In this document: positions 7,210 through 12,446 of the stretch, piece after piece
Layout of the letters: the number at the start of each line of letters is the position of its first letter
Numbering within the stretch: the first letter of the stretch is position 1
Origin: JBLHUT01 sp047629975
Lineage (GTDB): Bacteria; Pseudomonadota; Alphaproteobacteria; Rhodobacterales; Rhodobacteraceae
DNA: 12,446 bases
Assembly: GCA_047629975.1 (NCBI GenBank)
Contig: JBLHUT010000078.1
Span: forward strand, 1 to 12,446
Direction: 5' to 3'
Position numbers and translations under genes: made by a program
Notes under the pieces: generated by a model
Seen by the model: the letters and a program-made list of their open reading frames with translations, nothing else
Database searches by the model: none
What the model was told of the DNA's origin: nothing

Positions 7210-7899
7210 CTAAGATTTGGCGTTCTTTTCAACCTGCGCAAGATAGTCTTCATACCGCCTGCCGGTGCTTTGTGGAAATCCCTCGTCGAGCGTTTTCATC
7301 CGCACAATTTTGTCCACGCGGTACACTTTGAAATCTTGGCTGTGTTCACACCACGTCGTGCAACTCCAGACATTTCCCCAATATTCAAGGTTCAACGGCC
7401 AGACGATCACCGATGATTTGTCCCCTCCGCCGCTTTCATAGCGGATGCTAAGTTTGCTTCGGCTCCGGACGGCGTCGCGAATGACCGGCATCAGATGAAA
7501 CGCGTTCGAACTGTCGGCAAAGGGGTAAACCGAAAACCCCCAACCTCCTTCCGGCATACGCCCGCCCTCTGGTAGCACCGCATCAATTTTTGCCGACAAT
7601 CGCACGGCTGCGGCTTTCAACTCCGCATCGCCCACCTCGTTGGCGACAGCAAGCCCGAGGTGCAGGGCCTCCAACTCGTCCACAGTGAGGTTCAGGGGGG
7701 GTAACGTAATCTGTGCGGTTATCTTGTAGCCAACCCCGCGCGCGCCCTGCACCGGAACACCCGACGCGATCAGCCGGTCCATATCCCGATAAATCGTGCG
7801 CTGCGAGACATTCAGGCGAGTGGCAATATCTTCGGCACGGTGTAACAGCCCGTCGCGTAAAATCTGTATCAACTCAAAGAGCCGGTCCTTGCGAGGCAT
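7210..7899 (-). CDS. HTH + WYL-domain transcriptional regulator (YafY-like)
   Basis: A 229-residue DNA-binding regulator. Residues about 3-58 form an HTH_11 winged helix (LNVSQRTIYRDMDRLIASGV, followed by the wing GVGYKI), and the C-terminal part (about 130-215) is a WYL ligand-binding domain. The core WYL motif is altered: the strand reads EYWGNVWSCTTWCE, with WSC where WYL is expected, so the ligand pocket may differ or the domain may be diverged. ATG at 7899 (minus strand) has AGGA 8 bases upstream (7908-7911). Regulators of this type usually control a divergent neighbour through a dyad operator, and such a dyad is present at 7963-7986. The target gene beyond it appears lost or truncated here. 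The gene converges on the ABC ATPase gene, with two hairpins between them. Confidence 0.87.
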   Translation of the reverse strand: MPRKDRLFELIQILRDGLLHRAEDIATRLNVSQRTIYRDMDRLIASGVPVQGARGVGYKITAQITLPPLNLTVDELEALHLGLAVANEVGDAELKAAAVRLSAKIDAVLPEGGRMPEGGWGFSVYPFADSSNAFHLMPVIRDAVRSRSKLSIRYESGGGDKSSVIVWPLNLEYWGNVWSCTTWCEHSQDFKVYRVDKIVRMKTLDEGFPQSTGRRYEDYLAQVEKNAKS

Positions 7900-7962
7900 C
7901 GCTGGTTTCCTTTCGGGGCTGTGATCCGGAGCGCGGGCTTAAAACACACCGCCTTGCCTATC

Positions 7963-7986
7963 CTCCTGACATAAACCTGTCAGGAG
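7963..7986. promoter_or_regulatory. Dyad operator, probable WYL-regulator binding site
   Basis: CTCCTGACA (7963-7971) and TGTCAGGAG (7978-7986) are perfect 9-base inverted repeats separated by TAAACC. The site sits 63 bases upstream of the regulator's start codon on one side. On the other side its right arm supplies the AGGAG ribosome-binding site of the frame starting at ATG 7996. The symmetry, the location between a regulator and a divergent frame, and the overlap with translation signals suit repressor binding. That this regulator binds it is inference. Confidence 0.6.
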
Positions 7987-7995
7987 CGTTTGAAA

Positions 7996-8154
7996 ATGGC
8001 TGAACTGGACGCAAAAACCTCGATTGTTGTCGGCAAAAGCGTCCCGTCCCGTACTTTTGTGACTTTTGCCGCCAGGGGTGGCCCCTTATGCACGTGTCAA
8101 AGGGTCATTTGGCGCCTGCCGCGAAATGACGTTGTGGAAAACGAGGAGAGAAAA
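7996..8154 (+). pseudogene. Possible remnant of a regulator-controlled gene, in frame with tatA
   Basis: ATG 7996 has an excellent AGGAG (7982-7986) 9 bases upstream and begins MAELDAKTSIVVGKSV. I read this as resembling the first strand of SRPBCC/AHSA1-type proteins, which are often paired with such regulators. After about 19 codons the likeness ends. The frame then runs through non-protein-like sequence with no stop into the tatA start at 8155, 53 codons later. I read it as the 5' stub of a gene mostly deleted next to tatA. It could instead be a real short leader, or an N-terminal extension of TatA. The rest of the 255-base gap holds an AGGGG-TGG-CCCCT mini-hairpin (8074-8086 region) and no promoter I would defend. 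Confidence 0.35.
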
Positions 8155-8394
8155 ATGTTGAACAATATCGGCCTTCCCGGCCTGCTTCTGATTGCGGTTG
8201 TTGTGCTTGTTCTGTTCGGGCGCGGTAAGATTTCGTCGCTTATGGGCGAAGTCGGCAAAGGTATCACCGCGTTCAAACGCGGCGTGGATGATGGCAAAAA
8301 AGAGATCGAAGAAGGCAAAAAAGACATCGAAGACCAATCCGAGGTTGCCCGCGATGTAGCCCCCGAGACGACAGTCGAAAAAGACAAGGCCTGA
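8155..8394 (+). CDS. tatA: Twin-arginine translocase subunit TatA
   Basis: A 79-residue membrane protein that polymerises to form the passage for folded Tat substrates across the inner membrane. It has a short N-terminal transmembrane helix (residues about 5-20, LPGLLLIAVVVLVLFG), the conserved FGRGK hinge at 20-24, an amphipathic helix (ISSLMGEVGKGITAFKRGV) and a charged, lysine/glutamate-rich tail with the repeat KKEIEEGKKDIED. The start at 8155 has GAGGAGAG (8143-8150) just upstream. The same frame is open back to 7990, but an extra 53-residue hydrophilic N-terminus would not suit TatA topology. It is first in tatA-tatB-tatC-ATPase, all closely spaced. The gene is preceded by what may be a deletion junction next to a divergent regulator. 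Confidence 0.95.
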   Translation: MLNNIGLPGLLLIAVVVLVLFGRGKISSLMGEVGKGITAFKRGVDDGKKEIEEGKKDIEDQSEVARDVAPETTVEKDKA

Positions 8395-8430
8395 GCTTTT
8401 CAAGCGGGCGCCTGAGCGGGAGACGACACT

Positions 8431-8934
8431 ATGGGCTGGACTGAAATGTTTGTTGTCGGCGTTGTTGCGCTGATTGTGGTGGGTCCAAAAGATCTGCCGG
8501 GCATGTTCCGCGAACTTGGCCGGTTTGTCGCCCGCATGAAGGGTATGGCACGTGAGTTCCAGACCGCGATGGAGGATGCCGCCGATCAGTCGGGGGCAAG
8601 CGATATCACCAAAACCCTGCGCAATGTGACCAACCCGAAATCTATGGGTTTGGATGCGTTGAACAAGGCAACCGGTGGCATGCCTAACTGGGATGATGAC
8701 ATTCCGTCATCTTCTTCTGCCAAAGGTCCCGAGACGCAAAAACTGTCTCAGGAACGCGCCGACGTCGCGAAAAAGATCCGCGAAGCATCGGCTGAACGCG
8801 CACAGGCGCGCCTTGATCGTGATGCGGCCAAGCCTGCGATCGCAGCGCCACCAGCCCCCCCCGAGACAGCGGCGCCTGCTGAACCACTGGCCGAGCCACC
8901 GGCTGTTCCATCGGCCACGGAGACCAAATCATGA
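8431..8934 (+). CDS. tatB: Twin-arginine translocase subunit TatB
   Basis: This 167-residue protein forms the Tat receptor complex with TatC and takes the twin-arginine precursor from it. The membrane helix is residues about 4-17 (TEMFVVGVVALIVVG), with the polar Glu (E5) typical of TatB near its start. GPKDLP follows at 18-23, then an amphipathic helix (FRELGRFVARMKGMAREF). The tail from about 100 is charged and coiled-coil-like, and the last 40 residues are rich in Ala, Pro and Glu. The N-terminus is MGWTEM, about three residues shorter than the usual MFDIGWxE; a TGA at 8413 closes the frame upstream, so this is the true end. GGGAG at 8418-8422 lies 8 bases before ATG. The stop overlaps the tatC start (ATGA). 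Confidence 0.94.
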   Translation: MGWTEMFVVGVVALIVVGPKDLPGMFRELGRFVARMKGMAREFQTAMEDAADQSGASDITKTLRNVTNPKSMGLDALNKATGGMPNWDDDIPSSSSAKGPETQKLSQERADVAKKIREASAERAQARLDRDAAKPAIAAPPAPPETAAPAEPLAEPPAVPSATETKS

Positions 8935-9806
8935 GCACCGTTGACGATCTTGAAGACAGCGCAGCCCCGCTGATTGAGCACCTGACCGAATTGCGCAACC
9001 GACTGATCCGGTCGGTGATTGCTTTTTTGATCGGAATGATCGTGTGTTTCATGGTCTGGAACCCGATTTTCAATTTTCTGACCGAACCTTTGTGCAGTGC
9101 GGTCACGGCACGCGGTGATAGTGATTGCGGTCTTGTGCTGATCAAGCTTCAAGAGGGTTTTTTCGTCGCGATCTCGATCTCGTTGATGGGCGGTCTTTTC
9201 CTTTCGTTTCCCGTGATCAGCTACCAGCTTTGGCGATTTGTCGCGCCGGGCCTTTACCGGTCTGAAAAGGGTGCGTTCCTGCCGTTCATGGTTGCATCGC
9301 CCTTTATGTTTATCCTCGGGGCGTCGTTTGCCTTTTATGTGGTGACGCCGCTGGCCTTCGACTTTTTCCTCGGGTTCCAGCAGGCGGGGTCGTTGACGTC
9401 GGACGGTGAGCAGGAACGGTCCTCCATTGCCTTTATGGGCTCGGCACAGGAATATTTGTCGCTGACGATCAAGTTCATCGTGGCGTTCGGGCTTTGCTTC
9501 CAGTTGCCAGTGCTTTTGACCCTCATGGGCAAGGCGGGCCTTGTCTCTGCCGAGGGGCTTGGCAATGTTCGCAAATATGCGGTTGTTGCGATCTTGTTGC
9601 TGGCCGCATTGGTCACACCGCCTGACGTCATCACACAGGTGATTTTGTTCGTCGTGGTCTACGGGCTTTATGAAATCTCGATACAGCTTGTGCGTCGGGT
9701 CGAGCGTAAGCGTGATGCGGAATTGCGTGCTCAGGGCTTGATGGATGATGATGATCTGATGGCCGATGACGAAGATGATACGGATGGGGGAACGCCACGT
9801 GGATGA
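8931..9806 (+). CDS. tatC: Twin-arginine translocase subunit TatC
   Basis: A 291-residue six-helix inner-membrane protein that recognises the twin-arginine signal and is the core of the Tat receptor. The family signatures are present in order: LIEHLTELRNRLIRS in the cytoplasmic N-terminus, SYQLWRFVAPGLYRSEK in the first cytoplasmic loop, AFGLCFQLPV in the middle and VTPPDVITQ before the last helices. A hydrophilic segment (about 145-170, with SLTSDGEQERSS) is longer than in E. coli and lies in a periplasmic loop. The C-terminus is a very acidic cytoplasmic tail (DDDDLMADDEDD). It overlaps tatB by 4 bases, so translation is probably coupled, and its end overlaps the likely GTG start of the next gene. 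Confidence 0.97.
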   Translation: MSTVDDLEDSAAPLIEHLTELRNRLIRSVIAFLIGMIVCFMVWNPIFNFLTEPLCSAVTARGDSDCGLVLIKLQEGFFVAISISLMGGLFLSFPVISYQLWRFVAPGLYRSEKGAFLPFMVASPFMFILGASFAFYVVTPLAFDFFLGFQQAGSLTSDGEQERSSIAFMGSAQEYLSLTIKFIVAFGLCFQLPVLLTLMGKAGLVSAEGLGNVRKYAVVAILLLAALVTPPDVITQVILFVVVYGLYEISIQLVRRVERKRDAELRAQGLMDDDDLMADDEDDTDGGTPRG

Positions 9807-10689
9807 TCAGATGAACATGGCCGACCCCGTGATCACGCCCATGGCCGATGTCACGGGCAATACGATGGAGCGGATTGCCGAGGCACTCGAGCGGCTCTCT
9901 CCGGCAGCACAACCGGCCCCTGATTTCGACGCCGCAGAGGCCTTTGTCTGGCACGTTGGTCCCGACAGGCTGGCGCCGGTGCCAAACGTCAACCGGATCG
10001 CGATGGATCTTTTGGTGGGGATCAACCGGTCGCGCGATACGTTGCTGGAAAACACCGTGCAATTCGCCCGTGGTCTTCCGGCGAACAACGCGTTGCTGTG
10101 GGGCTCTCGCGGGATGGGGAAATCGTCGCTGGTCAAGGCGATCCACGCCGAGGTTCTGCGTCAGGGATTTTCCGTGAAGATTGTCGAGGTGCAACGCGAA
10201 GACCTGCCCTCGATCGGGCGGTTGCTGACCCATCTTCGGGCAAGCGAGGCACGGTTTATTCTGTTTTGTGACGATCTGTCGTTCAGCCATGACGACCAGC
10301 ACTACAAATCGCTCAAGGCGGTTCTGGATGGCGGGATCGAGGGGCGGCCCGAGAACGTCGTGTTTTATGCCACCTCGAACCGGCGCCATCTGATGCCGCG
10401 GGACATGATCGAGAACGAACGCTCCAGCGCGATCAGCCCGTCGGAGGCAACCGAAGAAAAGGTGTCGCTGTCTGATCGCTTCGGGCTTTGGCTTGGCTTT
10501 CATCCGTGCACGCAAGACGAGTACCTCGAGATGATCCGGGGCTATTGCGCGGCGCACGGCGTGGCGGTTGACGAAGACACGATGCGCGCCGAGGCGATCG
10601 AGTGGCAGGCGACCCGTGGCAGCCGCTCGGGTCGTGTTGCGTGGCAATACTTTACCGATCTGGCCGGACGTCGCGGTATCACGCTTTAG
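9799..10689 (+). CDS. DUF815-type AAA+ ATPase
   Basis: A roughly 296-residue P-loop ATPase of the DUF815 family, whose cellular role is not known to me. From the chosen start it shows Walker A WGSRGMGKSS (101-110), Walker B FILFCDDLSF (152-161, D158/D159), and a sensor-like YATSNRRHL followed by DRFGLWLGFHPC. Residues 1-60 are probably an adaptor helix region. The start is ambiguous: GTG 9799 has GGGGGA (9786-9791) 7 bases upstream and overlaps the tatC end by 8 bases; ATG 9811 and 9817 are alternatives, and ATG 9766 would overlap tatC by 41 bases without a site. As the fourth gene of the tat operon it may be co-produced with the translocase, though co-transcription is not proof of shared function. 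It ends 9 bases from the end of the convergent transporter gene. Confidence 0.87.
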   Translation: MDDQMNMADPVITPMADVTGNTMERIAEALERLSPAAQPAPDFDAAEAFVWHVGPDRLAPVPNVNRIAMDLLVGINRSRDTLLENTVQFARGLPANNALLWGSRGMGKSSLVKAIHAEVLRQGFSVKIVEVQREDLPSIGRLLTHLRASEARFILFCDDLSFSHDDQHYKSLKAVLDGGIEGRPENVVFYATSNRRHLMPRDMIENERSSAISPSEATEEKVSLSDRFGLWLGFHPCTQDEYLEMIRGYCAAHGVAVDEDTMRAEAIEWQATRGSRSGRVAWQYFTDLAGRRGITL

Positions 10690-10698
10690 ACACCTGTG

Positions 10699-11577
10699 TC
10701 AGGCCTTGTGCTGCGCTGTCGCGGCCTTGGTCACAACAAGCGCGGCCACGGTTATGGCACCGGCACCGATAATGCCAAGCGCGTCGGGGTAGGTCGTGAA
10801 GATCACAATATCAAAGCCAAGCGCCCAGAGCAGGCCGGTGAATTCGAACGGTGCCAGAACCGCGACCGGCGCGCGCGCTGCGGCCTCGGTTGCGGCAATG
10901 TGGGCCAACCCGCCCAGCAACCCCGAAATGATCAACCAGAACAGCAGGCTGCCCGACACAGCGACCCAGCCAAACGGAGCGGTGCACAGCCCGACAAGGC
11001 TGCACATAACCGCAAAGTAAAACGCGATGGTTGCTGGCTTCTCGGTGGCGGTCATCTTGCGGATGTGGACGCGGACAAACGCCATGGTCAGCGCATATCC
11101 CAATCCGGCCGCAACGCCGATAAGGGCTGTGTTTCCCGGTGCATCAAGGGCGTTCCAAAGCATGGCGACAACACCACCAAAACCGAGACATGTCGCAAAA
11201 AGCGTTGTGCGGCTTATCCGTTCTTTCAAAAGAAACGCGGCCATGGGCAGTGAAACAACCGGTGTCAAAAATGCCAGCGCCTCTGCTGTGGAGATCGGCA
11301 GATAGGCCAGCGATACAAACGCCAGCACCATCGAAAAAGCCCCGAACAGGCTGCGGGTGATGTGCAAAGCCGGCTTGCGGGTGTAAAACGCGGAGGGGAA
11401 TTGCCCGCGCAAGCCCATGTAGGCACAGATCGGAAGAACGGCCACAGCCGAGCGCCAGAAGATCAACTGTCCCACCGGCACTTGCGGGCTCAACCCGTGG
11501 ATTACAGCCGCCATAGCGGTAATCAGAAACACCGATAGCACCCGCAGGGCGATGGCACTCAACGGGGCGTTGGTCAT
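10699..11577 (-). CDS. EamA/DMT-family transporter (RhaT-like), ten helices
   Basis: A 292-residue inner-membrane protein made of two EamA repeats of five helices each (roughly residues 10-135 and 150-285), the usual drug/metabolite transporter architecture. The pattern fits exporters of amino acids or metabolites: FWRSAVAVLPI in helix 2, RSLFGAFSMVLAF plus PISTAEALAFLTPVVSLPMA around helices 3-4, and ATEAAARAPVAVLAPFEFTGLLWA in the second repeat. The substrate cannot be read from sequence. The ATG at 11577 lies 15 bases after the stop of the LysM/LytM gene on the same strand, so they probably form one transcript. The ribosome site is poor (GGGCGG about 11 bases away), which fits coupling to the upstream gene. 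It ends 9 bases from the convergent ATPase gene, leaving no space for a terminator between the two. Confidence 0.88.
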   Translation of the reverse strand: MTNAPLSAIALRVLSVFLITAMAAVIHGLSPQVPVGQLIFWRSAVAVLPICAYMGLRGQFPSAFYTRKPALHITRSLFGAFSMVLAFVSLAYLPISTAEALAFLTPVVSLPMAAFLLKERISRTTLFATCLGFGGVVAMLWNALDAPGNTALIGVAAGLGYALTMAFVRVHIRKMTATEKPATIAFYFAVMCSLVGLCTAPFGWVAVSGSLLFWLIISGLLGGLAHIAATEAAARAPVAVLAPFEFTGLLWALGFDIVIFTTYPDALGIIGAGAITVAALVVTKAATAQHKA

Positions 11578-11592
11578 AATCGAAAAGCCGCC

Positions 11593-12446
11593 CTATTCGT
11601 TCAGGTACGGCGTGGGATCAACGGCTTCCAACCCTTTGCGGACTTCGAAATGGACGAAACTCTGGGTGCCGGCACGGACCTGCGCGATGGTCTGGCCTCT
11701 GGCGACGGCATCGCCTTTGGCAACCTTCACGCCCTCTACCTGCGCATAGACTGTCAACAGACCACCGTCATGGCGCAGCACGATAATCGGCACCTGTTCG
11801 GTGTCGCGGGTGATCGCGGCAACCGTGCCTTTTGCGGCGGCCCTGACCGGTGTTCCGGCTTTTGCGGCAATATCGATGCCTTCGTTGCGTCCTTTCGAGA
11901 AATCACGAATAACGCTGCCCGACACCGGCATGTCCATCCGCGAGGCAGAGGCGCTTGTCTTGAGATCCGACAGGTTTGGCGAGGCGGGTTTGATATTTGC
12001 CGCGGTTCGCTGGGCCGGTTTGGGCAAGGGTTTCATGGCGCTTGGCGGGGTCGGGGTAAGCGTGCCGACACCGGGTTTGGTGGGGGCGGCAGGCGTCGTG
12101 GCAGTCTGCGCCGCAACGGGGATCAACAAGTACTGACCCGAGCGCACGCCGAGGTCGGACCCCAACCCGTTCCAGGTCTGTAACGATTGCACGGACACGC
12201 CGTAAAGCCGCGAGATCGAATAGGCTGTCTCTCCGGCGATCACTTTGTGGCGCACGGGTTCCTTGCCGGTCTGTATCCCTTGGGCTGTCGTGATTGACCC
12301 GGGGGCGATTGATCCGGTGACGTTGGGGTCTGCGCGGTCGATAGCAGCACCGGCAAGGGTCTGGATGTCGATCTCTCCGGCGGGGCGGATCGGGCCGGTC
12401 ACGATGGCACCGGTCGCGGCAGAAGGCTCTTGCACCCGTTCGGGGA
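11593..12446 (-). CDS. nlpD: NlpD-like LysM + degenerate LytM (M23) protein, 5' end off the window
   Basis: The reading frame is open to the right edge, so the N-terminus (a lipoprotein or export signal in this family) is not visible; the GTG at 12435 is not a trustworthy start. Numbering from that codon, a peptidoglycan-binding LysM domain covers 62-107 (HKVIAGETAYSISRLYGVSV), a Pro/Ala/Thr-rich linker 108-168, and a LytM domain 170-278. Two of the four zinc/catalytic positions are lost: the first His of HxxxD is N184 (NEGID) and the first His of HxH is F260 (FVHFEVR). D188 and H262 remain. E. coli NlpD has the same kind of loss and works as an activator of the amidase AmiC. A role in cell separation as an amidase activator, rather than as an endopeptidase, is therefore likely. 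It probably heads an operon with the EamA transporter. Confidence 0.87.
   Translation of the reverse strand, partial: PERVQEPSAATGAIVTGPIRPAGEIDIQTLAGAAIDRADPNVTGSIAPGSITTAQGIQTGKEPVRHKVIAGETAYSISRLYGVSVQSLQTWNGLGSDLGVRSGQYLLIPVAAQTATTPAAPTKPGVGTLTPTPPSAMKPLPKPAQRTAANIKPASPNLSDLKTSASASRMDMPVSGSVIRDFSKGRNEGIDIAAKAGTPVRAAAKGTVAAITRDTEQVPIIVLRHDGGLLTVYAQVEGVKVAKGDAVARGQTIAQVRAGTQSFVHFEVRKGLEAVDPTPYLNE

Noticed and set aside
7039..7416. Plus-strand open frames between the ABC gene and the regulator
   Set aside because: They cover the hairpin region and the antisense of the WYL regulator, have no ribosome site, and their composition follows the palindromes rather than a protein.
8057..8091. TTGTGA / TTATGC as a tatA promoter
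   Set aside because: The spacing is 23 bases, outside the usual range; other pairs nearby have 14-15 bases. No promoter is defensible.
9631..10647. 338-codon open frame on the minus strand opposite the DUF815 ATPase
   Set aside because: It has low-complexity Arg/His-rich translation and is antisense to a gene with clear Walker motifs.
1..12446. Mobile elements, CRISPR, tRNA/rRNA, riboswitch
   Set aside because: I saw no transposase or integrase frame, spaced direct repeats, cloverleaf-like segment or known riboswitch core while reading both strands.

Overview
The window looks like chromosomal DNA of a marine alphaproteobacterium of the Roseobacter group (Rhodobacterales). The evidence is a dmdA-acuI pair for breakdown of the algal osmolyte dimethylsulfoniopropionate (DMSP), high-GC codon use, a tatABC operon with alphaproteobacterial protein features, and Roseobacter-like versions of the other genes. 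I see no tRNA, rRNA, CRISPR array, transposase, integrase or phage gene. Most of the window is ordinary core and niche-adaptation sequence, and I found no convincing new multi-gene system.

Left part (1-5771, all + strand): the 3' part of dmdA (DMSP demethylase, 5' end outside the window), acuI (acryloyl-CoA reductase), a strong hairpin terminator, a class V PLP-dependent enzyme of unknown substrate, a class I photolyase with an intact flavin electron-transfer tryptophan triad, and a short-chain dehydrogenase-like protein whose YxxxK active site is replaced by SxxxR. dmdA and acuI lie 28 bases apart and serve linked steps: demethylation of DMSP, and disposal of toxic acryloyl-CoA from the competing cleavage route.

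Middle (5772-8154): an intergenic inverted repeat, an orphan Fe3+/polyamine-type ABC ATPase (+), two adjacent strong hairpins that look like inverted copies of one motif, and a convergent HTH-WYL transcription regulator (-). Upstream of the regulator is a 9+9 bp perfect dyad, a likely operator. Beyond it begins a well-translatable reading frame that looks like the first ~19 codons of a lost target gene. That frame then runs without a stop into tatA. This junction is the most unusual spot in the window.

Right part (8155-12446): tatA, tatB and tatC (twin-arginine translocase) form an operon whose last gene overlaps a DUF815-type AAA+ ATPase. Convergent to these, on the - strand, are an EamA/DMT-family ten-helix transporter and, upstream of it, a LysM + degenerate LytM/M23 protein of NlpD type that runs off the right edge. 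The LytM domain lacks two of the four zinc/catalytic residues, so it is more likely an amidase activator than a hydrolase. The ATPase and the transporter end only 9 bases apart, tail to tail.
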